The notes under the pieces: generated by a model
The model's database searches: none
Told to the model about the DNA's origin: nothing
What the model saw: only the letters and a program-made list of their open reading frames with translations
Shown here: positions 1 to 7,645 of the stretch, one piece after another
How the letters are laid out: the number at the start of each line of letters is the position of its first letter
Numbering within the stretch: position 1 is the stretch's first letter
Source of the DNA: Collinsella sp.
Lineage (GTDB): Bacteria; Actinomycetota; Coriobacteriia; Coriobacteriales; Coriobacteriaceae
DNA length: 64,000 nucleotides
NCBI GenBank assembly: GCA_019414515.1
Contig: DXLX01000028.1
Location: 40,522 to 104,521, forward strand
Direction: 5' to 3'
Made by a program: the position numbers and the translations under genes

Positions 1-202
1 AGGCGTTCCACTCCTGCATGGAGCCAAAACCGTCGCCGCGATAATCGACGGGCTGCATCAGCGTCGTCTCGGAGGACGGGGACCCAACCGCGTCGGACAG
101 CGTGGCCGCGTGGGCCTCGGTTGCGCCGGCACCCACCAAAAGCGCCACAGCAAGCGTGGCAGAAAGGGCGGCGGCCTTCGGTTTTCGTGAATCGATCCTC
201 AT
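1..202 (-). CDS. N-terminus of a secreted protein (cut by window start)
   Basis: A partial reading frame starts at an ATG (200-202) and runs off the left edge; only about 67 residues are visible. The N-terminus is basic (MRIDSRKPKAAA), followed by a hydrophobic Ala/Leu/Val stretch and an AHA-A signal-peptidase site near residues 31-33, so this is an exported protein. A GGAGG sequence lies 11 bases upstream of the ATG. The visible mature part (about 35 residues) matches no family I recognise, so no function is assigned. Confidence 0.75.
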   Translation of the reverse strand, partial: MRIDSRKPKAAALSATLAVALLVGAGATEAHAATLSDAVGSPSSETTLMQPVDYRGDGFGSMQEWNA

Positions 203-412
203 GTAGCTGGAAACCTCCGTAGTGCGTTTTTGCTGCGTTTAAGCTGCGTGTGATTCGATCGCGCTGCATAGTACCCCGAGCAATTCGCGACCTGCGGTTT
301 TTCTCAAAAGGTGCACGTCATTTGCGTAAAACTCACATTCACTTAACAGGAGTTTTCCATATCTAGATTGGATATTCGACGCTAAAAGACCTGTTTTTTA
401 GGCATTCCTATG
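203..412. other. Intergenic region upstream of the secreted-protein gene
   Basis: This stretch holds the 5' untranslated region and presumably the promoter of the minus-strand secreted-protein gene. A TACTAT hexamer on the minus strand near 268-273 could be a -10 box, but there is no good -35 partner. No gene is visible. Confidence 0.4.
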
Positions 413-453
413 CAAAAAGGCGTCTGCGCAAACATTGTTCGCACAGACGCCTT
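413..453 (-). terminator. Rho-independent terminator of metY
   Basis: The ten-base arms AAGGCGTCTG (417-426) and CAGACGCCTT (444-453) pair perfectly. On the minus strand the stem is followed by a run of T (411-418 region), about 60 bases after the metY stop codon. Confidence 0.8.
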
Positions 454-513
454 GAGCAGGCATTTTATGCAGTTATACCTATCGAGTCGCAAGGGGTCCT
501 TGCACAAGTCGCC

Positions 514-1824
514 TTACTCGTCCAGCGCGGCGAAGGCCTGCTTCAGATCCCAAATGATATCCTCGGCGTTCTCGGTACCGATAGAAAGACGGATCGTGGA
601 GGGCGTGATGTTCTGCTCGGCGAGCTCCTCGGCAGAGAGCTGGGAGTGCGTGGTGGTAGCCGGGTGCACGACGAGCGACTTGACGTCGGCCACGTTGGCG
701 AGCAGCGAGAACACCTGCAGATGATCGATGAACTTCCATGCAGCTTCCTGGCCGCCCTTGATCTCGAAGGTGAAGATCGAGGCACCGCCGTTGGGGAAAT
801 ATTGCTTGTAAAGCTCATGATCGGGGTGCTCAGTCAGGCTCGGGTGGTTCACCTTGGCGACGTGGCTGTCACCAGCCAGGAACTCAACGACCTTCTTGGT
901 GTTCTCGACATGACGGTCAACGCGCAGCGACAGAGTCTCGGTGCCCTGGAGCAGGACCCAGGCGTTGAACGGGCTGATGCAGGCACCCTCGTCACGCAGC
1001 AGGATAGCGCGGACATAGGTCGCGAAGGCGGCAGGGCCGGCAGCCTCGGCAAACGAAACACCGTGGTAGGAGGGGTTGGGCTCAGCGATCTGGGCGTACT
1101 TGCCACTCGCCTTCCAATCGAAGTTACCGCCGTCGACGATCACACCGCCCAGCGAGGTACCGTGGCCGCCGATGAACTTGGTTGCAGAGTGGACGACGAT
1201 GTTGGCACCATGCTCCAGCGGACGGAACAGATACGGGGTGCCGAAGGTGTTGTCGACGACAACCGGCAGGCCATGCTTCTTGGCGATCTCGGAGATGGCG
1301 TCGATGTTGGGGATGTCGGAGTTGGGGTTACCGAGCGTCTCGAGATAGATGACCGTGGTGTTGTCCTTGATGGCGCCCTCGACCTCGTCCAGGTTATGGG
1401 CATCGACGAAGGTGGTCTCGACACCAAACTGGGAGAGCGTGTGCTCCAGCAGGTTGTAGGAACCGCCGTAGATGGTCTTCTGGGCGACCACGTGGTCACC
1501 GGCCTGGGCGAGGGCCTGCAGGGTATAGGTGATGGCGGCGGCGCCAGAGGCGACGGCGAGGCCAGCAACGCCGCCCTCGAGCGCAGCGATACGGTCCTCG
1601 AAGACGCCCTGGGTGGAGTTGGTCAGACGGCCGTAGATGTTACCGGCGTCGGCAAGACCAAAGCGGTCGGCGGCGTGCTGGGAGTTGCGGAACACATAGC
1701 TCGTGGTTTGATAGATAGGCACAGCACGGGAGTCGGATGCAGGATCGGCGCTCTCCTGGCCAACGTGCAGCTGCAGGGTATCGAAACCAAAGGTGTGCTC
1801 GGGGTTGTTGATAAACTGGCTCAT
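514..1824 (-). CDS. metY: O-acetylhomoserine sulfhydrylase (MetY), PLP enzyme
   Basis: This 436-residue protein belongs to the Cys/Met metabolism PLP-dependent family. It should make homocysteine (and acetate) from O-acetylhomoserine and sulfide in the cytoplasm, the direct-sulfhydrylation route to methionine. The family signature around the PLP lysine is visible as HSATKFIGGHG (Lys216), with the substrate-phosphate region YGRLTNST at about 64-71 and the cofactor-stacking segment ASGAAAI at 92-98. Length is normal for MetY, longer than MetB/MetC. The start has a good AAGGAG site seven bases upstream. It is transcribed away from a LysR gene, and its leader holds a short Cys-containing open frame and a hairpin, so transcriptional and translational control are both likely. 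A cystathionine gamma-synthase role is less likely because of the length. Confidence 0.9.
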   Translation of the reverse strand: MSQFINNPEHTFGFDTLQLHVGQESADPASDSRAVPIYQTTSYVFRNSQHAADRFGLADAGNIYGRLTNSTQGVFEDRIAALEGGVAGLAVASGAAAITYTLQALAQAGDHVVAQKTIYGGSYNLLEHTLSQFGVETTFVDAHNLDEVEGAIKDNTTVIYLETLGNPNSDIPNIDAISEIAKKHGLPVVVDNTFGTPYLFRPLEHGANIVVHSATKFIGGHGTSLGGVIVDGGNFDWKASGKYAQIAEPNPSYHGVSFAEAAGPAAFATYVRAILLRDEGACISPFNAWVLLQGTETLSLRVDRHVENTKKVVEFLAGDSHVAKVNHPSLTEHPDHELYKQYFPNGGASIFTFEIKGGQEAAWKFIDHLQVFSLLANVADVKSLVVHPATTTHSQLSAEELAEQNITPSTIRLSIGTENAEDIIWDLKQAFAALDE

Positions 1825-1884
1825 GATGATCTCCTTGATCGAAGAAAGTAATAAGAGTAAGAGAAGTAAGTCGCTGTCTCCTGA

Positions 1885-1938
1885 TCACGCCGACGGGCGC
1901 AAACAGGAGCCCGGCATTCGTCTTGGTAAGCAATTCAT
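1885..1938 (-). CDS. Putative 17-residue leader peptide upstream of metY
   Basis: In the metY leader an ATG (1936-1938) preceded by AAAGGAGG at good spacing opens a 17-codon frame reading MNCLPRRMPGSCLRPSA. It contains two Cys and two Met codons and ends 60 bases before the metY start. The ribosome site lies in the loop of a short ATGCG/CGCAT hairpin. The 3' half of the frame forms a second hairpin (CTCCTG with CAGGAG, inner CGCC with GGCG), and the CTCCT strand could instead pair with the AGGAG of metY. The strong ribosome site and placement suggest a regulatory leader peptide. Translation is inferred, not shown. Confidence 0.5.
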   Translation of the reverse strand: MNCLPRRMPGSCLRPSA

Positions 1939-2006
1939 ATGCGGGCCTCCTTTCGCATCCCGGTTCCTTGGTCGGCTTAATTACCTACCGCCTTTGTGTG
2001 TTTTGA

Positions 2007-2035
2007 ATAGTACGAGCATTGTTTTGCTCGGTCAA
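2007..2035 (-). promoter_or_regulatory. metY promoter with an operator dyad in the spacer
   Basis: On the minus strand a -35 TTGACC (2030-2035) and -10 TACTAT (2007-2012) are separated by exactly 17 bases. The spacer consists almost entirely of the perfect inverted repeat CGAGCA-N6-TGCTCG (2013-2030). A protein bound there would occlude polymerase. The divergent LysR protein is the obvious candidate, but the dyad is not the usual T-N11-A form, so the regulator is uncertain. Confidence 0.65.
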
Positions 2036-2096
2036 TCACTTAAAAGCGCTAACTTGTTATCGGTTTTTTAGATAGCTATCGAAAGGATGGGCGCCG

Positions 2097-2999
2097 ATGA
2101 CCCTCCAGCAACTTCGTTTTTTGATCGCCGTGGCAGAGTCCGGATCGATCAACGCCGCAGCCCAGCGCCTTTATACGGCACAGTCCAACATCTCAAACGC
2201 TGTCAAAAGCCTGGAACAGGAGCTCCATCTGGAGATCTTTACGCGCTCCAGCCGCGGCGTCACGCTCACCAACGACGGCACCGAGCTATTGGGCTATGCG
2301 CGCCAGGTCGTAGAGCAGGCCGACATGCTCGAGGCACGCTACGAGGACGGCGGCACACCCCAGGCGCGCCTTGCCGTCTCGGCCCAGCACTACGCTTTTT
2401 CGGTCAAGGCCTTTGTCAACGTCGTCGAGCGCTGCCGCGACAGTAAGTTTGAGTTCATCATGCGCGAGACCACCACCTCGCAGATCATCGACGACGTCCG
2501 CGCATTTCGCAGCGATATCGGCATTCTGTACCTGGATGACTTTAACGCCCGCGTTCTGCAGAAGGCCTTCGCCGATGCCCGCGCAAGCTTCCATCCCCTC
2601 TTCGACGCGACGGTCCACGTCTTCGTTAGCGAACGCCACCCGCTCGCACGCCGCCCTCAGCTGTCCCTTGCCGACCTCACGCCCTATACGCGCTACAGCT
2701 TTGAGCAGGGAACCTCAAACTCCTTCTATTACGCCGAGGAACCTTTTAGCTATATCCCTTGCGACCGCAACATACGAATCTCGGACCGCGGAACACTTAC
2801 TAACTTACTTATCACGTCGAACGGTTACACCCTGTCGACCGGTGTCCTTTCCAATGAAATGCAGTGGGGTATGGCATCGATCCCGTTAGCAGACGCCCCA
2901 ACGATGCACGTAGGATATATCATGCACGACGAGCGCAAGCCCTCTCCTCTCTTGCGGCAATACCTCGACGAGCTCAACCGCATCATCCATGCCAACTAA
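2097..2999 (+). CDS. LysR-family transcriptional regulator
   Basis: This 300-residue protein has the LysR layout: an N-terminal winged helix-turn-helix (about residues 1-60, MTLQQLRFLIAVAESGSINA then QRLYTAQSNISNAVKSLEQE), a linker helix, and a periplasmic-binding-fold effector domain from about residue 90. Length is standard. It is divergent from metY with a 272-base shared control region, which suggests it regulates metY in response to a sulfur or methionine intermediate. A GAAAGG sequence precedes the ATG. The effector cannot be read from the sequence. Confidence 0.88.
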   Translation: MTLQQLRFLIAVAESGSINAAAQRLYTAQSNISNAVKSLEQELHLEIFTRSSRGVTLTNDGTELLGYARQVVEQADMLEARYEDGGTPQARLAVSAQHYAFSVKAFVNVVERCRDSKFEFIMRETTTSQIIDDVRAFRSDIGILYLDDFNARVLQKAFADARASFHPLFDATVHVFVSERHPLARRPQLSLADLTPYTRYSFEQGTSNSFYYAEEPFSYIPCDRNIRISDRGTLTNLLITSNGYTLSTGVLSNEMQWGMASIPLADAPTMHVGYIMHDERKPSPLLRQYLDELNRIIHAN

Positions 3000-3098
3000 C
3001 TGTCGGAAGACGGGATAGAAATCGTAAATTGCTAGCCCCCGGCAGGCATGGCGCTACAATGGTCACTCACACGAAGCGTACCCAACGAAAGGAACCAT

Positions 3099-3584
3099 GT
3101 GAAGGTCATCATCTATACCGACGGCTCGGCCCGATCAAATCCGGGACGCGGCGGCTACGGCGCCGTGCTCAAGTACACCAACCCCGCCGGCAAGACCTTC
3201 ACCTCCGAGCTTTCGCGTGGCTACGCCAAGACCACCAACAACCGCATGGAGCTCATGGCGGTCATCGTGGCGCTCGAGGCACTTAACCGCCCCTGCGAGG
3301 TCGAGGTCCATTCCGATTCGCAATACGTCGTCAACGCCTTCAACAAACACTGGATCGACGGCTGGAAAAAGCGCGGGTGGAAAACTGCCAACAAGCAGCC
3401 CGTCAAGAACCGCGACCTGTGGGAGCGCCTGCTTGCCGCAAAGAGCAAGCATAAGGTGGAGTTCATCTGGGTTAAGGGGCATGCCGGTCACGAGCTCAAT
3501 GAGCGCTGCGACGAGCTCGCCACCACCGCGGCCGACGGAGCCAACCTCGATATCGACACCGGCTTTAGCGAGAGCGACCTGTAA
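3099..3584 (+). CDS. rnhA: Ribonuclease HI
   Basis: RNase HI removes the RNA strand of RNA-DNA hybrids (R-loops, primers). The four carboxylate metal ligands are visible: Asp8 (YTDGS), Glu51 (NNRMEL), Asp73 (HSDSQ) and Asp138 (RCDELA). The basic protrusion typical of the E. coli enzyme ([20 protein letters not shown], about 88-107) is present. I chose the GTG at 3099 because it follows an AAAGGA site and puts YTDGS at the usual distance from the N-terminus. An in-frame ATG at 3048 would add 17 unlike residues. Length is then 161, normal for the family. Confidence 0.92.
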   Translation: MKVIIYTDGSARSNPGRGGYGAVLKYTNPAGKTFTSELSRGYAKTTNNRMELMAVIVALEALNRPCEVEVHSDSQYVVNAFNKHWIDGWKKRGWKTANKQPVKNRDLWERLLAAKSKHKVEFIWVKGHAGHELNERCDELATTAADGANLDIDTGFSESDL

Positions 3585-3657
3585 CGGCGTTTTCGCACGC
3601 TTTTATGTCCTCCCGCGCTACACTCGTCCTGTAGGCCAAACAACGCAAGGGGGACAC

Positions 3658-4764
3658 ATGCTGCGCATCGCAACCATCGGCACATCCATGATCACCGACG
3701 ACTTTATCCAAGTCGTCAATGCCAACGACCAGGCTACATTCGTAGGCACGCTCTCGCGCGACGCAGATCGTGGCGCCGCCTTTACCGCCGAACACGGCGG
3801 CGAACGCAACTTCACCGCACTTGACGAGCTTGCGTCCGCCGACGACGTCGACGCCGTCTACATCGGCAGCCCCAACGCGCTCCATCACGAGCAGGCGCTC
3901 GCCTGCATCGCCGGTGGCAAGCACGTCATCGTCGAGAAGCCCTTCTGCGCCACCGAAGCGCAGGCACTGGAAGTCTTCCGCGCTGCCGAGGCAGCAGGCG
4001 TCGTGGCCCTCGAGGCCATGCGCCCGCTTCACGACCCCGCCTTCCACGCCATTGAGGACGCTCTGGGCGAGATTGCGCCCATTCGCCGCGCCTCACTGCG
4101 CTTTGGCAAGTATTCCTCACGCTACAACGAAATCCTCGCTGGACGCGCCACCAATATCTTCGACTGCAATATGGCATCGGGTTCCCTCATGGACATTGGC
4201 GTCTACGCCGTCGAGCCCATGGTCGAGATTTTCGGCATGCCCTCTGGTCTCACCAGCATGACCACGCTGCTCGACCCCTCAACGCAAGAGCTCACCCATG
4301 GCCCCATCGACGGTTGCGGTTCCATTCTCGCCAGCTATGGCGGTGGCCGTATCTCCGTCGAGCTCGCGCACTCCAAAATTACGAATGACCTGCTGCCCTC
4401 GCAGATCGAAGGCGAGCGTGGCACTATCCAGATCGACCATCTGTCCACGCCCCGCAACGTCCGCATCGACTATCGCGGCGACGTCGTACGCGGCTCGGCG
4501 ACCGAGGCACCGCGCGAACAGGACGACAACGGCCGCGCGCTCGATCTGCCCAAATCGAGCAACACTATGGAATACGAACTCATAGACTTTGTCACCGCCA
4601 TCGGTAACATCGATAACGTTAAGGAAGAGATCTGGGAGACCCCAGCGGGACGCCACGAGCTCGGCCACTACCGCGATGTCACGCTCGTCTCGCTCCGCAT
4701 CATGGATGCCGTGCGTCAGCAGGCCGGCATTACCTTCCCCGCCGATTCAGTCAAGCAGGCCTAG
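3658..4764 (+). CDS. Gfo/Idh/MocA-family oxidoreductase
   Basis: A 368-residue NAD(P)-dependent sugar or cyclitol dehydrogenase-type protein. The N-terminal Rossmann fold (LRIATIGTSMITDDFI, about 2-17) is followed by the family hallmark EKP (VIVEKPFCATEAQA, about 91-104), which holds the catalytic lysine, and by a C-terminal alpha/beta domain carrying GVYAVEPMVEIFG. The substrate cannot be told. The ATG at 3658 follows a GGGGG ribosome site. The acylphosphatase gene begins two bases after its stop, so the two are probably co-transcribed. Confidence 0.85.
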   Translation: MLRIATIGTSMITDDFIQVVNANDQATFVGTLSRDADRGAAFTAEHGGERNFTALDELASADDVDAVYIGSPNALHHEQALACIAGGKHVIVEKPFCATEAQALEVFRAAEAAGVVALEAMRPLHDPAFHAIEDALGEIAPIRRASLRFGKYSSRYNEILAGRATNIFDCNMASGSLMDIGVYAVEPMVEIFGMPSGLTSMTTLLDPSTQELTHGPIDGCGSILASYGGGRISVELAHSKITNDLLPSQIEGERGTIQIDHLSTPRNVRIDYRGDVVRGSATEAPREQDDNGRALDLPKSSNTMEYELIDFVTAIGNIDNVKEEIWETPAGRHELGHYRDVTLVSLRIMDAVRQQAGITFPADSVKQA

Positions 4765-4766
4765 CG

Positions 4767-5177
4767 ATGGGCCTCTTCGATACGTTCTTCTCCAGCGTCA
4801 CCGGCAGCAGTCGAGAGCCTCAAAAACCATCAAACATCGAGCTCGAGCTGCGCCGCAGGCTTACTGTGCTCGCAAGCGACGAGGCCACTCAAGACACTCC
4901 GCAGCGCTATTTTCTGCGGTGGGAGGGCCAAGTCCAGGGCGTTGGTTTTCGCTTTACCAACACCAACCTCGCGCAGGCACGCGCACTCACCGGCTGGGTG
5001 CGTAACATGGAAGACGGCTCCGTCGAGATGGAGATACAGGGGGCTCCGGCAAACATCCTATCTCATCTCGAGGCGCTTCATGCCTCCTACGAGCGCATGG
5101 GAACGCGTTTTCGCCTCGCAGACGCCCAGGCCCGAGCCCCACTTACCAATGAAGACGGTTTCAGTCCTCGTTATTAG
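4767..5177 (+). CDS. Acylphosphatase with an N-terminal extension
   Basis: The acylphosphatase domain occupies about residues 47-136. The phosphate-binding loop with the catalytic Arg (GQVQGVGFRF) and the segment with the catalytic Asn (GWVRNMEDGSVEMEIQG) are both intact. The enzyme hydrolyses small acyl phosphates such as acetyl or carbamoyl phosphate. The usual protein is about 90 residues; here some 45 extra N-terminal residues (polar, with ELELRRRL) precede it. It is translationally close to the upstream oxidoreductase. Confidence 0.87.
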   Translation: MGLFDTFFSSVTGSSREPQKPSNIELELRRRLTVLASDEATQDTPQRYFLRWEGQVQGVGFRFTNTNLAQARALTGWVRNMEDGSVEMEIQGAPANILSHLEALHASYERMGTRFRLADAQARAPLTNEDGFSPRY

Positions 5178-5202
5178 TATTGTGTGCTAAATACGGTATC
5201 AT
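5174..5202 (+). promoter_or_regulatory. Candidate promoter and operator of the PerR-like gene
   Basis: A -10 TATCAT (5197-5202) lies 17 bases from a poor -35 TTAGTA (5174-5179). The spacer contains the dyad GTATT-N8-AATAC (5177-5194), a plausible autoregulatory Fur/PerR-type site. The promoter overlaps the stop codon of the acylphosphatase gene. Confidence 0.4.
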
Positions 5203-5238
5203 TTACCTACGACCGTTGACAGAAAAGAGGCGAGGCGC

Positions 5239-5619
5239 ATGGCGGTGCAAAGAAGAGACACCAAGCAGCGGAAGCTGGTTCTTGACGCCGTGCGCCAAAG
5301 CTATAACCACCCCACCGCCGATGAGATCTACAACGCCGTGCGCGCGCAGGATGACAAAATCAGCCGCGGTACGGTCTACCGCAATCTCAATCTCTTGGCC
5401 GACGCCGGGGAGATCCTCTCCATCAAGACACCGGGCGGCAGCCGCTTCGATCGCACCATCGAGCCGCATGCGCATATCATCTGCACCTCGTGCAGCCGCG
5501 TCATCGACGTACCGCTCCCCTTCGATGCCCAACTCGACGCCAAGGCGTCCGAGCAAATCGGCTGGAACGTCACCTCGCACTACACCATCTTCGAGGGCCT
5601 CTGCCCCAACTGTAGGTAG
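5239..5619 (+). CDS. Fur-family regulator, PerR-like
   Basis: A 126-residue metal-dependent repressor. The winged-helix domain (about 8-75, with SRGTVYRNLNLLADAGEI) is followed by the dimer domain. Structural zinc is held by two CxxC pairs (Cys82/Cys85 in CTSC, Cys122/Cys125 in CPNC), and the sensing site can be built from His24, Asp71, His77 and His79. The short length and the Asp/His pattern resemble peroxide sensor PerR more than Fur or Zur, but I cannot exclude Zur. No catalase or rubrerythrin target is next to it in the window. Confidence 0.85.
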   Translation: MAVQRRDTKQRKLVLDAVRQSYNHPTADEIYNAVRAQDDKISRGTVYRNLNLLADAGEILSIKTPGGSRFDRTIEPHAHIICTSCSRVIDVPLPFDAQLDAKASEQIGWNVTSHYTIFEGLCPNCR

Positions 5620-5633
5620 ATTTTGGGACATGC

Positions 5634-6431
5634 CTACTCAGCAAGTAGACGACGCAGCTCTTCTTCAACCGCGCGCACGTAGCGGACACGGTCATTGACA
5701 CCGCGCATGCTGGGATTGCAGTCCTCCATCAGATAGGGATGGCCCACCACGTTGAGCATGTCGCAATCGTTTTCGTTATCGCCAAACGCCATCATTTCGT
5801 TAGGTGAGATCCCCAGCGCGCAACCATAATCGGCAAGCGCGGACCCTTTGCCCGAATCAAAGCCGATAAAATCGGTCCATTCGGTTCCCGACGTCATCAC
5901 GTCGACACGGTCGCTAAAGAGGCGCTCGAAATACTCCAGCGCCGCCGGCTGCTCTGTCTCGGGCGTTTGAAACGCAATCTTAATGACGTCCTCGTCGATG
6001 TCCTCGGGGCGGTCGACCACCGCCACATCGCAGTGGACCTCATAGCGCAAATGATCGACGAACGCATCGTTGCCGCTCATGGTGTAGAGGCGCCCCTCAC
6101 ACGAAAGGGTTACGTCGGCATGGGGATAGGCGACCACGGCATTCGCGATATCCATAGCAAGGCTACGCTCCATGGAACGCTTGACAACGGCATGCCCCTC
6201 GCTCATCACCAGGGCTCCGTTTTCGCATACATAGGCGAGCTCATCGGCCACCGGGGCAAACAGATAGCGCAAGCTCGCATATTGACGGCCGCTCGCCGGC
6301 ATAAACACAATACCGCGACGATGCAGCTCATCAATGAGCTCAAATGCCTCAGGGCGTGGCTCGCGCTCCCCCGGATGCAGCAACGTGCCATCCAAATCGC
6401 AGGCGATCAGCTTGATTCCCTCAAGACCCAT
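5634..6431 (-). CDS. Cof-type HAD phosphatase
   Basis: A 265-residue HAD-superfamily hydrolase of the Cof class (C2B cap). Motif I is IACDLDGTL near residue 10, motif II ASGR near 45, and motif IV GDNENDCDM near 220, preceded by KGSAL with the motif III lysine. Such enzymes dephosphorylate sugar phosphates or cofactors such as FMN and PLP. The ATG at 6431 has a GGGGGAAG ribosome site. A longer frame to 6506 would read through a 15-base inverted repeat, so it is rejected. Confidence 0.85.
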   Translation of the reverse strand: MGLEGIKLIACDLDGTLLHPGEREPRPEAFELIDELHRRGIVFMPASGRQYASLRYLFAPVADELAYVCENGALVMSEGHAVVKRSMERSLAMDIANAVVAYPHADVTLSCEGRLYTMSGNDAFVDHLRYEVHCDVAVVDRPEDIDEDVIKIAFQTPETEQPAALEYFERLFSDRVDVMTSGTEWTDFIGFDSGKGSALADYGCALGISPNEMMAFGDNENDCDMLNVVGHPYLMEDCNPSMRGVNDRVRYVRAVEEELRRLLAE

Positions 6432-6460
6432 ATGCTTCCCCCAAAGCCTCTCATCAACAG

Positions 6461-6501
6461 CAAGACGGACTTTGAATGGCAATCCCTCAAAGCCCGTCTT
6501 G
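6461..6501. repeat. 15-base inverted repeat upstream of the Cof phosphatase
   Basis: CAAGACGGACTTTGA (6461-6475) pairs with TCAAAGCCCGTCTTG (6487-6501) with one mismatch across an 11-base loop. There is no T-run on either side, so it is not a standard terminator. It lies in the 5' untranslated region of the phosphatase and just after the UreE-like gene. Confidence 0.7.
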
Positions 6502-6514
6502 CGCATACGCGCGC

Positions 6515-7093
6515 TTAGCCGCGCGTCTTTTTTACGATCGTAAAGTCTGAAGCCATGCTCACAACAACATCCGCCGCGCTCGATGCAAAGCGTCGACTGG
6601 CATCGAGCTCGCGTGCGACCACCGAGAGCCGAACGCCCCCAATGCCCCGGAGCATACGACCCAAAACCGGTTGCACCGGCGTATACATGCGCACGGTATG
6701 CTCGTCCGAGTCACCCCGGAAGAGCGGCGCATGCATGTTGCCGATCTCCCAGCACGCATGTGCGAGCACAATCGGATCCATGCGGTCGACTTCGACCAAA
6801 TAGACCTCGGCGCTGCGCAGGCGTACGACAACCGCTACGGGCACCGTGCCCGTGCGGTCGACAGCGAGCACGTCACCGTCGGCAAGACGCTCGCCATCAG
6901 TGGCATCCAGCCGGGCATTCACCGTGCGCCCCAGCTCCGTCACGCCCACAAACAGGCGCGCATCAGCCTGGTCCCAATCGAGTAGCAGCTCGTCAACCTC
7001 AAAGACGCCACCCAGCTCCCGACGAAGCAGGAGTTCATAGGACGGGTCGTTGAGATTTCCCAAGCGCTCCGTAGCTACCAGGTCCACGGACAT
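6515..7093 (-). CDS. UreE-like nickel metallochaperone
   Basis: A 192-residue protein whose second half matches the UreE pattern: VLAHACWEIGNMHAPLF (about 107-123) corresponds to the UreE segment containing GNRH with the nickel-binding histidine, followed by YTPVQPVLGRMLRGIGGV, the dimer helix region. The N-terminal half (ARLDATDGERLADGDVLAVD) resembles the UreE peptide-binding domain. UreE dimers deliver nickel to urease and can exchange nickel with HypA. No urease or hydrogenase genes are in the window. The C-terminus ends in VKKTRG rather than a His tail. The ATG follows the slyD-type gene stop by three bases, so the pair is coupled. A TTG directly before it is a less likely start. Confidence 0.65.
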   Translation of the reverse strand: MSVDLVATERLGNLNDPSYELLLRRELGGVFEVDELLLDWDQADARLFVGVTELGRTVNARLDATDGERLADGDVLAVDRTGTVPVAVVVRLRSAEVYLVEVDRMDPIVLAHACWEIGNMHAPLFRGDSDEHTVRMYTPVQPVLGRMLRGIGGVRLSVVARELDASRRFASSAADVVVSMASDFTIVKKTRG

Positions 7094-7096
7094 CAA

Positions 7097-7525
7097 CTAG
7101 TCCTCGACCTCAACGAGCTCGATATCAAAGTTGAGATCCTTGCCGGCAAGCTCGTGGTTGGCATCGAGCGTCACGGCCTCGGACGTCACATCGATGACGA
7201 CAGCGGGGACAGGCATGCCGCTCGGCGTGGACAGGAAGAGCTTCATGCCCTTCTCGATCTGCTCGATGTTGGGAACCTGCTCGGCCGGGAAGGTCAGGAC
7301 CATCTCGGGGTTGTGCTCGCCGTAGGCATCGGCAGCAGGAATGTGCACGGACTTCTTCTCGCCCACCTGCATATCGATAACGGCGGCGTCGAAGCCCTTG
7401 ATCATCTGACCGGCACCGCAGGTGAACTCCAGCGGCTCACCGCGATCGTAGGAGCTATCGAACTGCGTGCCGTCATCGAGCGTGCCACGATAATGGGTCT
7501 TGACCTTCTTGCCCTGGTTGGACAT
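7097..7525 (-). CDS. slyD: FKBP-type peptidyl-prolyl isomerase, SlyD-like
   Basis: A 142-residue FKBP-family isomerase with the SlyD layout: split FKBP domain (GKKVKTHYRGTLDDGTQFDS at the N-terminus, DLNFDIELVEVED at the C-terminus) with an inserted chaperone flap domain (about residues 66-120). It should catalyse prolyl isomerisation and act as a folding helper. SlyD also carries nickel in enterobacteria, but the His/Cys-rich tail is absent here. The ATG at 7525 has GGAGG five bases upstream. The UreE-like gene follows at once. On the minus strand upstream, TATAGT (around 7584-7589) could be its -10 box. Confidence 0.85.
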   Translation of the reverse strand: MSNQGKKVKTHYRGTLDDGTQFDSSYDRGEPLEFTCGAGQMIKGFDAAVIDMQVGEKKSVHIPAADAYGEHNPEMVLTFPAEQVPNIEQIEKGMKLFLSTPSGMPVPAVVIDVTSEAVTLDANHELAGKDLNFDIELVEVED

Positions 7526-7645
7526 GGTAACCTCCGTGATAAGGGCGGCGCACAACGCGGGCCGCCGTGAACATATGGCGCTAACTATACCCTAGTCATA
7601 CAATTCATTGACAGTTTGCAAAGAAACGCTGCAACCGGAGGAACC

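Noticed and set aside
6508..6536. Hairpin ACGCGCG/CGCGCGT followed by CTTTTTT on the plus strand
   Set aside because: It looks like a terminator, but no plus-strand gene leads into it; it overlaps the end of the minus-strand UreE-like gene. It may only block antisense transcription.
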